In this document: positions 37,526-48,108 of the stretch, piece after piece
Position numbering within the stretch: position 1 is the first letter of the stretch
Layout: each line of letters begins with the position of its first letter
Assembly (NCBI RefSeq): GCF_020687805.1
Contig: NZ_JAJEWQ010000003.1
Span: 237,736-301,735 of the forward strand
Direction: 5' to 3'
Length of the DNA stretch: 64,000 bases
DNA from: Planctobacterium marinum
GTDB lineage: Bacteria; Pseudomonadota; Gammaproteobacteria; Enterobacterales; Alteromonadaceae
Program-made: the position numbers and the translations under genes
The notes under the pieces: model-generated
The model's database searches: none
What the model was told of the DNA's origin: nothing
The model's input: the letters and a program-made list of their open reading frames with translations, nothing else

Positions 37526-40123
37526 ATGAAGAGTATGTTAGCAAAAAAACTTCTACTGGCCGCCGCCATTCAGGCGGCAATTACGGCACCCGGTATGGCG
37601 ACTCAATTTGACTATGATGGCGACAATATTGCGGATGTCGCAGTCCGTCGCAGTAGCAATTACATGTGGTACGTAAAGAATTCCGATGATCAGAACTTTA
37701 ATTCAGCCAATCTGGACGGAATACAACGCACTCAGTTTGGTAAAGATGCGGCTGATATCCCGGTGGCTGCCGACTTCGATGGTGATGGTATTACCGACTT
37801 CGCAGTACGTCGGCCCTCAACATTTACCTGGTATGTCAAAAATTCTTCAGGTGACAACACTAATTCGGCGCAACAAGACGGTATTCAGCGGGTGGTGTTT
37901 GGTAAAAACGCGGAAGATATTCCGGTTCCCGCAGACTATGACGGTGATGGTATCGCCGACTTTGCAGTGCGCAGAGCATCCACCTATACCTGGTATATTC
38001 AAAACTCCGGCGGCAGTAACTACAACTCCGAGGTGGGTGATGGTATCCAACGGGTAGTATTTGGTAAAAGCAGCGAAGACGTTCCTGTTCCGGGATTTTA
38101 CGATCAGGATAATGTCGCCGATATTGCTGTATGGCGTGCTTCCAACAGCACCTGGTATATCAAAAACTCCAGTGGTACGGATTATAACTCAACCCAACAG
38201 GATGGCATTCAACGTCTTATACTGGGTGAAGAAGGCGATATTCCGGTTCCGGCTGATTACGACAATGATGGCATTACCGACATAGCAGTGCGTCGTCCTT
38301 CTAATTTTACCTGGTATATTCGCTATTCCAGCGACGGTGAAGTCAGGGAAGTGACCTTTGGCAAAGACGAAGCAGACATTCCCGTTCCCGCCGATTACGA
38401 CGGTGATGGTGCTGCCGATGTGGCAGTTAGACGCAGCAGTAATCAGTACTTCTATATTCTCAACTCATCAGACGGTGAGATACAACGCATTAACTTTGGC
38501 AAACAAGAGAACGACATTCCGGCCAATGCACCAATCACTGAAATTATCGCCAAATTAAATGCTATCAATGCAGAACAGGAAGCCAACACGGCTCCGGTAG
38601 CGGATGCGGGCGGTGATCAAACGGTTGACGTGGGCAGCCTGGTGCAGCTCAACGGCAGCAACAGCAGTGATGCCGATGGTGATAGCCTGTCTTACAGCTG
38701 GTCTTTCAGTGCGTTGCCAGCAGACAGCATTGCGATACTCAGCAGCACAACAGTAGCCTCGCCAACCTTTACCGCCGATATCAGCGGCACCTATGAATTA
38801 TCCCTGGTGGTTAGTGATGGTACAGATAGCAGTGCGGCGGACAGTGTCACCATTACCGTTGCAGAAATAGTCATGGAAAATACTCCGCCGGTTGCCAATG
38901 CCGGGGCGGATCAACAGGTATCTGTCAATGAAGTTGTAACGCTCTCAGGCAGTGGCAGTAGTGATGCTGATGGCGACTCCCTGAGCTATAGTTGGAGCAT
39001 CTCCAGCCAACCCGCAAGCAGCACAGCCTCATTAAGACGAAGAGCGTCCGATAGCCCTACCCTAACACCCGATGTCGCGGGAAGTTATGAAATACAGCTT
39101 ACCGTCAGTGATGGCACCGACAGCGCCACTGACAATGTCACTATCACTGCCATTAACAGCAATACCGATATTAAGGATATTGAATTTGTGAATCGCAGTG
39201 GTGACTGTGCAGACTATGCCGGTACTTACTACGCCGAAGTCACCGATGTGCAGGAATCCAGCAACTTTACCAACAGCGTGGAAATTACCGCTGGGTCAAA
39301 TTCCTGTGATTTCATTGTCAATGAGATTCCGAATCACGACTTCAACGAACAGGGACATTTTGCCACCAAGGTTTCTGAACAAAACGGTGACTACACCATT
39401 AGCCGGACACCTCAATTTGCCAATAGCGTAACTGAGCTGTCACTGCTCACCAGCAATGCGGTAACACTTAATGGGGTGTTAATCGATCTGCTGGCGGCGG
39501 CCTGTTATGGCGTTGGCAATGAACCTCTGGGCGAAGAAAAGATAGGTTGTAGTGACAATCAAATCGATAACCCCTGGCGTTATGACCCTATGTCGCCGTT
39601 AAACAACTTTGGTACTGATGAGCACAATGCCCATTCTCAGCCAGATGGCACCTATCACTACCATGGTGATCCACTGGCTATGTATGACCAGGACTGCGAA
39701 GCCTCCGGGGTTGCGTCGCCGGTTATTGGCTTCGCGGCAGACGGTTTTCCGATTTACGGCCCCTGCTTTGACGATAACGGAACCGTAAGGAAAGCTGAAC
39801 CCAGTTACGTCTTAAAGTCTGGCTCCCGGCAGTCTGTCAGTGGCTACACAACCCCGGTCGCAGGACAAGGTGTTGTGGCCAGCGCCAATTATGATGGCCA
39901 GTTTACCGGCGACTGGGAATTCTCTCAGGGCAGCGGTGATCTGGACGAGTGTAATGGTATGGAAGTAGATGGTCAGTACGGCTACTACCTGACGGACAGC
40001 TACCCCTGGGTTTTAAGGTGTTATAAAAGCACTCCCAACTCCTCGTTTAGTAAAACAGGAGGCCGGGCGCTGAAAAACCTGTTACATCGCCACGAGCCAG
40101 GCGGCAAGGCTCATCGACACTAA
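37526..40123 (+). CDS. Secreted protein with FG-GAP-like repeats, PKD domains and YHYH domain
   Basis: An 865-residue exported protein: signal peptide (ending near APGMAT), then six 50-60-residue repeats of the form FDYDGDGxADVAVRR...TWYIKNSSG...DGIQR...FGK...DIPVPAD (about residues 27-335), each with a Ca2+-type DxDxDG loop, probably a beta-propeller. Two PKD-type beta-sandwich domains follow (about 350-545; each begins APVADAGGDQTV-like and has DADGDSLSYSWS). The last 320 residues are a YHYH domain with TYHYHGD and GFAADGFPIYGP. YHYH has conserved His/Tyr and no known activity. It is followed by a paralogous gene. Confidence 0.8.
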   Translation: MKSMLAKKLLLAAAIQAAITAPGMATQFDYDGDNIADVAVRRSSNYMWYVKNSDDQNFNSANLDGIQRTQFGKDAADIPVAADFDGDGITDFAVRRPSTFTWYVKNSSGDNTNSAQQDGIQRVVFGKNAEDIPVPADYDGDGIADFAVRRASTYTWYIQNSGGSNYNSEVGDGIQRVVFGKSSEDVPVPGFYDQDNVADIAVWRASNSTWYIKNSSGTDYNSTQQDGIQRLILGEEGDIPVPADYDNDGITDIAVRRPSNFTWYIRYSSDGEVREVTFGKDEADIPVPADYDGDGAADVAVRRSSNQYFYILNSSDGEIQRINFGKQENDIPANAPITEIIAKLNAINAEQEANTAPVADAGGDQTVDVGSLVQLNGSNSSDADGDSLSYSWSFSALPADSIAILSSTTVASPTFTADISGTYELSLVVSDGTDSSAADSVTITVAEIVMENTPPVANAGADQQVSVNEVVTLSGSGSSDADGDSLSYSWSISSQPASSTASLRRRASDSPTLTPDVAGSYEIQLTVSDGTDSATDNVTITAINSNTDIKDIEFVNRSGDCADYAGTYYAEVTDVQESSNFTNSVEITAGSNSCDFIVNEIPNHDFNEQGHFATKVSEQNGDYTISRTPQFANSVTELSLLTSNAVTLNGVLIDLLAAACYGVGNEPLGEEKIGCSDNQIDNPWRYDPMSPLNNFGTDEHNAHSQPDGTYHYHGDPLAMYDQDCEASGVASPVIGFAADGFPIYGPCFDDNGTVRKAEPSYVLKSGSRQSVSGYTTPVAGQGVVASANYDGQFTGDWEFSQGSGDLDECNGMEVDGQYGYYLTDSYPWVLRCYKSTPNSSFSKTGGRALKNLLHRHEPGGKAHRH

Positions 40124-40128
40124 TATAG

Positions 40129-40146
40129 GGGGAACTTCGGTTCCCC
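40129..40146 (+). terminator. UUCG-loop hairpin between paralogous genes
   Basis: Perfect stem GGGGAAC (40129-40135) with GTTCCCC (40140-40146) and a stable TTCG tetraloop, right after the first stop codon. No T-run follows, so it may be an mRNA-stabilising or partial-terminating structure inside the operon. Confidence 0.5.
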
Positions 40147-40177
40147 TACTGCTTTGATACAATGCGAAGGTAATGCT

Positions 40178-43100
40178 ATGAACCCTGCACAAGTGTTCCT
40201 GTCCGGTCTTCTCGGACTATTAATAACCGGCCCCATTGCCGCTACCGAATTTGATTACGACGGTGACGGCAAAGCAGATGTCGCTGTGCGGCGTCCGGAT
40301 ACTCAATATTGGTATGTAAAGAATTCAGGATCAGCGGATTTTAATTCAGAACGCGGTGATGGTATCCAGCGCTCCCGATTCGGCTTATCCGAAACCGATA
40401 TCCCGGTACCCGCAGATTACGATGGAGACGGCATTACCGATTTTGCTGTGCGTCGTCAGAGCAACTACACCTGGTATGTACTCAACTCTTCGGGCGATAA
40501 CACTAACTCTGAACGCGAAGATGGCATTCAGCGGGAAACCTTCGGCAAAAACGCCAATGATATTCCGGTACCAGCGGATTATGATGGTGATGGCATCGCT
40601 GATTTTGCAGTACGCCGCCCTTCCACCTTTATCTGGTACATCAAAAACAGTAGCGGCAGCAATTTCAACTCAACACGCGGCGATGGCATTCAGCGTATTG
40701 AGTTTGGCAAACAGGTGAACGATACCCCGGTAAAAGGGGATTTTGACGGCGATGGCAAAGCAGACATCGCGGTGAAGCGCGCATCTAACGGCTATTGGTA
40801 TATCCTCAATAGCAGCGGTGATAACACTAACTCAGACCGTGAAGATGGTATTCAACGCATTCAGTTTTTCACTGATGAAACCGATATTCCGGTGCCGGCA
40901 GATTATGACGGAGACGGTATCACCGACATCGCTTATCGCAATCCGGGTAACTTTACCTGGTATATTCGCAGCAGTGTTGATGGCGTTACCAGCGAGATTG
41001 AATTTGGACTGCATCCTGAAGATATTCCGGTACCGGCGGATTATGATGGCGATGGCAAAGCGGATCTGGCTATTCGTCGTGCAGGCGATCAAACCTTTAT
41101 TATTTACAATCCGGATGTCATTGCCGACAGGGAACACCGTGCAACAGCACTACTCGAAAGTGAAGATGACAGCGAAACCGTCAGTTTTGGCAGTAAATCC
41201 GGTGATATCCCAATCAATGCCAGTACCGATCAGGTCATGGAAAAACTTGACGATACCAACAGTAACGGCAACAACAGTAATACTATCCCAAATGCAAATG
41301 CAGGAGAAAACCAGACCGTCAGTGCCGGTTCGCACGTTACCTTAGATGGCAGCGCCAGCAGCGACGAAGAGGGTGATGCCCTCACCTACGCCTGGACCAT
41401 TCGCTCAGCCCCCGATGGCAGCAATGCGACACTAACCAATAGCGATAGCGTCAGCCCTGGCTTTACCGCAGATCTTGAAGGTAACTATATTGTATCCCTG
41501 ATAGTAAACGACGGCACGGATGACAGCGCCGCTGACCGGGTCAGAATAAGTGCAGAGTCTGGCGCTGTTAACGCTGCCCCGGTTGCAAATGCTGGCGCAG
41601 ATCAAACGGTGGATGTGGGAACACGAGTTGAACTGGACGGCTCCGGCAGTTTCGACACTGATGGCGATAGCCTGACCTATACCTGGTCATTTGTGGCCCT
41701 GCCGGAAGGTAGTGCTGCAACTCTGGGCAGAACTAACATTCAGGCTCCCAAATTTACCGCTGATGTGGCCGGAAGTTATAGCCTGCAACTCATCGTCAAT
41801 GACGGGACAGAAGACAGCGCAGCAGACACTGTAACGATCACTGCCGAAACAGTGATAACCAACACCACTCCCGTCGCTGAAGCCGGCTCAGATCAAACCG
41901 TTAATGTCGGCGATCTGGTATCCCTGGATGGTTCAGCAAGTTCCGATTCAGATGGCGATAACCTCACTTATTCCTGGCAACTGGTCAGTATCCCGGGGGA
42001 CACTGATGTCGCTTTGACAAACGCCAACACGGTAAACCCCACTTTTACACCGCAGATAGCGGGCGCTTACGTGATATCTCTCACGGTGAATGACGGTACT
42101 GAAGACAGCACCGCTGATACGTTAACGGTTACAGCGATTGCAGTTAATACACCGCCCGTTGCCAACGCCGGCGGCGATCAGGCTGTCACTGTCAATGATA
42201 GCGTGTCGCTGAGCGCCAGCGGTAGTTCAGACAATGATGATGATACCCTGACTTATAGCTGGAGTTTTAGCAGCAAGCCCGATAACAGTGCAGCTTCAAT
42301 CTCCAATAGTACAGGTATAAACGCCAGCTTTACTGCCGATGCCGCGGGCAGTTATGTGGTATTGCTGACGGTTTCCGACGGTGAAGACAGTGACTCAGAT
42401 AGTGTGACCATTACGGCAAGCCAGGAGACAGTGGCAGAAACCGATAATCAAGCCTTACTGACAAGCAGTTTTGATGCTGAGCGCTTTGCCGCCTCAGCCG
42501 ATGAGACTGTCGCCGCCCGACCCTATGTGATGGTGGACTTCATCGATCATGACAGGGACGGCGCCAATGACGCTGCGCTATTACAATCCAATGGCGTTCC
42601 GTTTACCTATGATTATGACTACAGCACCTCTGATGCCGACAACATCAGCAATACCTGTTTCGATGATCCCAATAATGGCCCGGACGAAGCCGACAACGGT
42701 GGTTGTTATGCGATTGAAGCCAGCGTTCGCGCTTTTGTGATCCCTGTGGCGCCGGAACTGGCAACGGCCAGTACCAGCATCAGTTCAGATCAGCATTCCG
42801 GAATGGCGATTTCTGGGGCGACTTTCGAACTGCCGACAGCACCTTCTCCCGAGGGGGCTGGCTATGCTATCACCAATGTTTATGACGAGGGCTGGGAAGT
42901 ACTGGATGATTGCAATGGTCATTCGGGTTATCTGGGGGCCCCCTACCATTATCACGGCGATCCTACCTACCCCATCAACGATGGTACTAATGAACACACG
43001 GTCAGTGCTACTGAGGCATCCCAATGTCTGCCAGACTATGAATTGATTGTGGATGCAGACACAGGTCATGCGCCCCTGATAGGTTATATGGCAGATGGTT

Positions 43101-44263
43101 TCCCCATTTACGGCAGCGACGGATATGATTTTGACAGTGCAAATCCAATTGATGATTGTAATGGTCATAGTGTGGCTACCGCTGAGTACCCCGATGGCGT
43201 TTATCATTATCACGCACTGAATTACGATGCTGTAACGGAAAATGGTACTGGCAGCCGAAGAGAGGCACCGCCACTGCCGGAGTGCCTGAGTGGCAAGGTC
43301 TGGTTCGTGCCGGAATACCATTCACCGGAGCTTTCGGAACCCCTAATCGGCAAAGATGTTGACTCAGAAATCACAGTGGAGAGTACCGAAACCACAGTGG
43401 ATGCACTGACATTGGCCACCGCATTTGCGGCAAACCGTTTTTCAGCCACATCCAATGCCGATGCCAGACCCTATGTGTATGTGGGCCTGATTGACTGGGA
43501 TTTTGATGGCAGTAACGATACCGCACTGCTGCAGAGCAATGGTATTCCCAGCCAGTATGATTATGACGATTCCACTTCTGACAGCAACGACATTCAGGAT
43601 GTTTGTTTTGACGACCCCCAAGGTGGCCCGGATACTGGTTGCTACGCGCTGAATGCCAACAGCAGAGTATTTTTATTTTCACTCAACCCGATACTGGCGT
43701 CTTCGTCCACCGCCATCTCTGACAACGATCACACTGGTATGGCAATTTCAGGCGCCACTTTTGTTCATCCAAACGAAGATTCACCCAGTGGCGAAGGTTA
43801 TGCCGTGTTAAATACCTATGATTCAGATTGGGAAGTACTGGATGATTGCAACGGCAATGCCAGTTATCAGGGTGGGCCTTACCACTACCACGGCGATCCC
43901 AGCAATGTAAATCGGGATCAGGTAGACGAACACACCGCCACAGCAGTCCGTGCAGCAGGCTGTCTGCCCGATTTTGATAGCGAAACAGACGACAGTCATG
44001 GACACGCACAGGCTATTGGTTTTATGGCCGATGGCTTCCCCATTTATGGTGAATCTGGTTACGATGCCGGTAACTCCCTGGATGAATGCAACGGTCATAC
44101 TGGGGTCACTCAGGAATTCCCGGATGGTATTTACCACTATCACGCCATTTCGGCAGATACTGCAAATTCTGAGGGATTAGCCCCATTGCCAACCTGTTTA
44201 AATGGTATGCTATGGTACTTACCAAATTATCCGGCTCCGGAACTGTCCGAAGCCAATCCTTAA
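40178..44263 (+). CDS. Larger paralogue: FG-GAP-like repeats, four PKD domains, two YHYH domains
   Basis: A 1,361-residue exported protein from the ATG at 40178 (GAAGG upstream; an in-frame earlier TTG would only extend the signal peptide). It has a signal peptide (ending near GPIAATEF), six FG-GAP-like repeats with DxDxDG loops, four PKD-type domains (starting VANAGADQTVDVG-like at about 375, 465, 565 and 660), and two YHYH domains, each with a HYHGDP and a later YHYHA motif plus GYMADGFPIYG or GFMADGFPIYG. The two YHYH domains are about 300 residues apart and clearly duplicated. It shares the layout of the preceding gene and is translated in the same operon. Confidence 0.82.
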   Translation: MNPAQVFLSGLLGLLITGPIAATEFDYDGDGKADVAVRRPDTQYWYVKNSGSADFNSERGDGIQRSRFGLSETDIPVPADYDGDGITDFAVRRQSNYTWYVLNSSGDNTNSEREDGIQRETFGKNANDIPVPADYDGDGIADFAVRRPSTFIWYIKNSSGSNFNSTRGDGIQRIEFGKQVNDTPVKGDFDGDGKADIAVKRASNGYWYILNSSGDNTNSDREDGIQRIQFFTDETDIPVPADYDGDGITDIAYRNPGNFTWYIRSSVDGVTSEIEFGLHPEDIPVPADYDGDGKADLAIRRAGDQTFIIYNPDVIADREHRATALLESEDDSETVSFGSKSGDIPINASTDQVMEKLDDTNSNGNNSNTIPNANAGENQTVSAGSHVTLDGSASSDEEGDALTYAWTIRSAPDGSNATLTNSDSVSPGFTADLEGNYIVSLIVNDGTDDSAADRVRISAESGAVNAAPVANAGADQTVDVGTRVELDGSGSFDTDGDSLTYTWSFVALPEGSAATLGRTNIQAPKFTADVAGSYSLQLIVNDGTEDSAADTVTITAETVITNTTPVAEAGSDQTVNVGDLVSLDGSASSDSDGDNLTYSWQLVSIPGDTDVALTNANTVNPTFTPQIAGAYVISLTVNDGTEDSTADTLTVTAIAVNTPPVANAGGDQAVTVNDSVSLSASGSSDNDDDTLTYSWSFSSKPDNSAASISNSTGINASFTADAAGSYVVLLTVSDGEDSDSDSVTITASQETVAETDNQALLTSSFDAERFAASADETVAARPYVMVDFIDHDRDGANDAALLQSNGVPFTYDYDYSTSDADNISNTCFDDPNNGPDEADNGGCYAIEASVRAFVIPVAPELATASTSISSDQHSGMAISGATFELPTAPSPEGAGYAITNVYDEGWEVLDDCNGHSGYLGAPYHYHGDPTYPINDGTNEHTVSATEASQCLPDYELIVDADTGHAPLIGYMADGFPIYGSDGYDFDSANPIDDCNGHSVATAEYPDGVYHYHALNYDAVTENGTGSRREAPPLPECLSGKVWFVPEYHSPELSEPLIGKDVDSEITVESTETTVDALTLATAFAANRFSATSNADARPYVYVGLIDWDFDGSNDTALLQSNGIPSQYDYDDSTSDSNDIQDVCFDDPQGGPDTGCYALNANSRVFLFSLNPILASSSTAISDNDHTGMAISGATFVHPNEDSPSGEGYAVLNTYDSDWEVLDDCNGNASYQGGPYHYHGDPSNVNRDQVDEHTATAVRAAGCLPDFDSETDDSHGHAQAIGFMADGFPIYGESGYDAGNSLDECNGHTGVTQEFPDGIYHYHAISADTANSEGLAPLPTCLNGMLWYLPNYPAPELSEANP

Positions 44264-44274
44264 GGGCAATCAAT

Positions 44275-45261
44275 ATGTTAAAAACAGGGAAGTTATTGCG
44301 TATCAACCTCGGGTTACTGACACTGATGCTATTCACCGCATCGGCCCTTGCAACGACGCAACGCCCCTTTATTGTGCTGGAAGCCAGTCCGGATGGTCCC
44401 CGCATAAAACACAGCGACGCGCAAGGTTCACTGCAAACCCTGTATCGGCTAAAAAGAGGCAGTCAACTGTTTCAATTTAGCCATGCCCAAAATCGCAATG
44501 AAATGTTGCTCGCCTATGCCCCCGCACGCTCCGGACAACAAGGCATATGGCGACTGGAATACCAGCTCAAAACAGGCGAAAATGCCGCTGTCAGGCTCAC
44601 CCCGCTGTTAACTGACAAAGATCCTGACAGTTGGTTTTTCGATCCGCTGTATCAGCCAAAATCGAATCAGTTTTATTATATCTCAGCCCAAATGGATAGT
44701 GCCGGTCAGCGGGCCTCCAAAGCGCTGGCATTGCGCCGGTATGATATGGTCAGTGGGGAATCCACTCTGGTATCGGAACAGGCATCTCATCCGGCGGTAT
44801 CTGAATCAGGACAGTATCTGATATGGCAACAACAAACCAGGGAAGAAACTCAATTGGCGATACTGACTCAAGGTCACACTTCGCCTTCCCTGGTGCCCCT
44901 GCAAAAGCAGTCATTAAAACTGCACTTTCCGATTGTCAGCGAAATTCAGCAAGCACTGTATTTTTTATCTACAGAAGCCCCCTTGTTTACCGCCCTGCCG
45001 GGGATTAATCACGCCTGGGCTCACCCCGGGAGTCAACACAGGGATTATTACCTGTGGCAACTACCGGTTAACGCCACAGCATTTAAAAAGGCCACTCTGC
45101 TATGGCAAACTCAGGAGGTGCGGGCCATGGCGATGTCCCCGGATGGCAACGCCATCGGTATCGTAAACGATCAAGGTGTGCATATTGTTGATCCCAAAAC
45201 CGAAAAGGTCAGCACAGTACTTTCAGGGCGACACTACTGGAAATTTAGCTGGGCACAATAG
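44275..45261 (+). CDS. Predicted exported beta-propeller (TolB-like) protein
   Basis: A 328-residue protein from the ATG at 44275 (TAAGGGCAA upstream), with a signal peptide ending near ASALATT. The mature part has repeated beta-rich segments typical of TolB/WD40-like propellers, such as FYYISAQMDS, SHPAVSESGQYLIWQQQ, AMAMSPDGNAIGIVND and the final YWKFSWAQ. No catalytic motif is recognised. It directly follows the large YHYH gene (11 bp gap) and is most likely cotranscribed; a role in the same envelope process is inferred. Confidence 0.65.
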   Translation: MLKTGKLLRINLGLLTLMLFTASALATTQRPFIVLEASPDGPRIKHSDAQGSLQTLYRLKRGSQLFQFSHAQNRNEMLLAYAPARSGQQGIWRLEYQLKTGENAAVRLTPLLTDKDPDSWFFDPLYQPKSNQFYYISAQMDSAGQRASKALALRRYDMVSGESTLVSEQASHPAVSESGQYLIWQQQTREETQLAILTQGHTSPSLVPLQKQSLKLHFPIVSEIQQALYFLSTEAPLFTALPGINHAWAHPGSQHRDYYLWQLPVNATAFKKATLLWQTQEVRAMAMSPDGNAIGIVNDQGVHIVDPKTEKVSTVLSGRHYWKFSWAQ

Positions 45262-45361
45262 TTGATTTAATTTCGCAATCGAAAACGCGGATTTCATTAA
45301 CCAATTTGCCATATTATTGGACTACACTGACAACAAAATTGACTTTTATCGCTCAAACAAT

Positions 45362-46699
45362 ATGGCTAAATCATTCACCTGGGGGGCGGCGGCGGCCAGC
45401 TTTCAAATCGAAGGCTCTTTAAATGGTCGCGGACGAGGCCCTTGTGTCTGGGACATGTTTTGTCAACAACCCGGCAAGGTTCGTTTTCAACACCATGGCA
45501 ACAACGCCTGCAATCACATCGACTACATGGAGCAGGATGTCGCCACTATGGCGGCTATCGGCCTGCAGGCCTACCGGTTTTCCGTCAGCTGGCCCCGGGT
45601 AATACCCAATGGCACCGGTGAGATAAACCCTGACGGATTGGCGTTTTACGACCGTCTGGTGGATACCCTGCTGGCCAACAACATTACTCCCTGGATCACC
45701 CTGTTTCACTGGGATTATCCCTATCAGTTGTTTTTACAGGGGGGGTGGTTAAATCCCGACAGTGCTGACTGGTTTGCCGACTATACCCGTATTATTGTGG
45801 ATAAACTTTCCGACCGGGTCAGCCACTGGATGACCCTCAATGAACCGCAGTGCTTTATCCATTTTGGGCATCACACCGGCTATCATGCACCCGGGCTAAA
45901 ACTGGGTTTTAAAGAAGTACTGACCGCTGCCCACAATGCGCTTTTGGCCCATGGCAAGGCAGTGCAAACTATTCGCAGCTATAGCAAAACCGATGCAATC
46001 GTTGGCGCTGCGCCTGTGGGGTATGTCTATGTGCCAGAGCAAGACTCCGACCAATGTGTCAACGCAGCAAAACAGGCGACCTTTGCTATAACTCAACAGG
46101 ATTGCTGGAACAATAGCTGGTTTGCTGACCCGATGTTCCTGGGCCATTACCCGGAAGATGGTCTGGCATTACATCAGCCCTACCTGCCTGCTTTTGGTCA
46201 ACATGACATGAAAACCATCTGCCAGCCTCTGGATTTTTATGGCGCCAATATTTATACCGCTGAAACTATCACCACTAACGATGCTGGCCAGGTTAACCCG
46301 GTGCCGCCGCTGGAAGGCGATCGCTTCACCAGCATGGACTGGCATGTGGTACCGGAGAGCCTGTATTGGGCCAGCAAGTTCTTTTACGAACGCTACAACG
46401 TTCCCGTCATCATCACTGAAAATGGCATGGCCAATCACGACTGGGTGGACGAAGCCGGACGGGTCCAGGACCCACAGCGTATTATCCTGTTAAAGCAATA
46501 TACCGATGCCCTGTTAAGGGCCAGAGCGGAAGGAGTGCCGATAGATGGTTACTTCGCCTGGTCCATCATGGATAATTTTGAATGGGCGCTGGGCTACGAT
46601 CGCCGTTTTGGCCTGGTGCACGTGGATTATCAAACCATGAAGCGCACCATTAAAGAATCAGGCTATTGGTATAAAGCCCGTATCAACAAGCCACTTTAA
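45362..46699 (+). CDS. GH1 beta-glucosidase
   Basis: A 445-residue family-1 glycoside hydrolase. The start at 45362 (MAKSFTWGAAAASFQIEG) matches the canonical GH1 N terminus; a longer TTG frame at 45317 is less likely, although no strong ribosome site precedes either. Catalytic acid/base Glu is in LNEPQ, nucleophile Glu in IITENG, and the substrate-binding GFAWSIMDNFEW-like stretch is DGYFAWSIMDNFEW. There is no signal peptide, so it acts in the cytoplasm on imported beta-linked disaccharides or aryl glycosides. It is rightward, separate from the YHYH operon by 100 bp. Confidence 0.93.
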   Translation: MAKSFTWGAAAASFQIEGSLNGRGRGPCVWDMFCQQPGKVRFQHHGNNACNHIDYMEQDVATMAAIGLQAYRFSVSWPRVIPNGTGEINPDGLAFYDRLVDTLLANNITPWITLFHWDYPYQLFLQGGWLNPDSADWFADYTRIIVDKLSDRVSHWMTLNEPQCFIHFGHHTGYHAPGLKLGFKEVLTAAHNALLAHGKAVQTIRSYSKTDAIVGAAPVGYVYVPEQDSDQCVNAAKQATFAITQQDCWNNSWFADPMFLGHYPEDGLALHQPYLPAFGQHDMKTICQPLDFYGANIYTAETITTNDAGQVNPVPPLEGDRFTSMDWHVVPESLYWASKFFYERYNVPVIITENGMANHDWVDEAGRVQDPQRIILLKQYTDALLRARAEGVPIDGYFAWSIMDNFEWALGYDRRFGLVHVDYQTMKRTIKESGYWYKARINKPL

Positions 46700-46783
46700 A
46701 TCGTCTCTTTGTGACTTTTGGCACATGTTTTAGTCGCCCTTGTCTGCCACGATAAGGCGACTAAACAACAGAAGCCTTTTGTC

Positions 46784-47986
46784 ATGAACACAACTCAACA
46801 ACGCATCGTTGCCATGGATGTCCTGCGGGGTTTTGCCTTGCTGGGTATCTTGCTGGTGAACATTCAATCTTTCGCCATGCCCGGAGCCGCCTACCTCAAT
46901 CCCACGGCCTGGGGAGATTTTACCGGAATAAACTTCGCGGTCTGGTCGGTAACCCATATCCTGGCTGATCAGAAGTTTATGTCCTTGTTCTCCATGTTGT
47001 TTGGCGCGGGAATTTTGCTGTTTTGTGAAAAGGCTGAAGCGAAAAACCAGTCGCCCGCCAAACTGCACTATCAACGTACCTTTTGGTTACTGTTGTTTGG
47101 GCTGTTGCATGCCTACTTGTTTTGGTACGGCGATATCCTGGTAAGTTATGCCTTATGTGGTTTCCTGGTTTATTTGTTGCGCAACAAGTCAATTACCACC
47201 TTACTGGTGGTGGCATCGCTGTTTATGGTGATATCGGGTGGTTATTCTCTGCTGATAGGCATGAGCCTGAGCCAGTTTCCCGCCGAGGCTAAAAGCGGCA
47301 TGATGGCGGCCTGGAACCCGGTTCAACAGGAACTGAACAAAGAAATAGCCGCGTATCTGGGGAGTTATAGTACTGCCCTGACGTTTCGTGCAGAAGAAAC
47401 GCTGTTTATGCAAACCTACGTGTTTTTTACCTATTTCCTGTGGCGGGCGTCAGCCATGATGTTGTTGGGCATGGCACTCTATAAATCCGGTTTTTTTCAC
47501 CTGAAATGGCAAACTACTCGCTATGTGAAACTGTTGGTTACCGGCCTGTTCCTTGGCCTGGGGCTAATTTTATACGGGGTAAAAAGCAACCTGGCCCAAG
47601 CATTCTCATTAGAATACAGCATGTTTTTAGGTAGTCAGTTTAATTTCTGGGGCAGTGTGTTCGTGGCCCTGGGATACGCGAGTGCGGTAATGATAGCAGT
47701 TAAATTTCAATGGTTTAGCGCATTACAAACCCGTTTGGCCGCTATCGGTAAAACGGCTTTCAGCAACTACATATTGCACACTCTGGTGTTCACCACACTG
47801 TTTTATGGTTATGGCGCGGGTTTGTTTGCTGGCACTGAACGCTGGCAACAATTGTTGCTGGTTATCGCCATGTGGGGCGTGCAACTTTGGTTATCCACTC
47901 TGTGGTTGCAGTATTACCGGTTTGGCCCTCTGGAATGGGCGTGGCGCAGCCTGACCTATAGGAAAGTGCAGCCCTTCAGAAATTGA
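46784..47986 (+). CDS. DUF418-family membrane protein
   Basis: A 400-residue inner-membrane protein with about ten helices. It starts MNTTQQRIVAMDVLRGFALLG, the signature N terminus of DUF418 proteins (related in fold to acyltransferase-3 and DUF1624 proteins). The C-terminal part has LQYYRFGPLEWAWRSLTY, the family end motif. The ATG at 46784 is chosen as the family start; earlier codons would add an unusual N-terminal stretch. Function is unknown; members are often linked to sugar or envelope modification. It is followed by a long intergenic region. Confidence 0.88.
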   Translation: MNTTQQRIVAMDVLRGFALLGILLVNIQSFAMPGAAYLNPTAWGDFTGINFAVWSVTHILADQKFMSLFSMLFGAGILLFCEKAEAKNQSPAKLHYQRTFWLLLFGLLHAYLFWYGDILVSYALCGFLVYLLRNKSITTLLVVASLFMVISGGYSLLIGMSLSQFPAEAKSGMMAAWNPVQQELNKEIAAYLGSYSTALTFRAEETLFMQTYVFFTYFLWRASAMMLLGMALYKSGFFHLKWQTTRYVKLLVTGLFLGLGLILYGVKSNLAQAFSLEYSMFLGSQFNFWGSVFVALGYASAVMIAVKFQWFSALQTRLAAIGKTAFSNYILHTLVFTTLFYGYGAGLFAGTERWQQLLLVIAMWGVQLWLSTLWLQYYRFGPLEWAWRSLTYRKVQPFRN

Positions 47987-48108
47987 CTGTCATTAAGAAA
48001 CTAATAATCCACACTTTAAACAAGATGACGTTCTATTGACTCCCTTTAAATGAGCTTCAGAAAGTCAGCAATATGTTCAGTTCGAAGTCCTATTTGTGGC
48101 TCCCTTTA

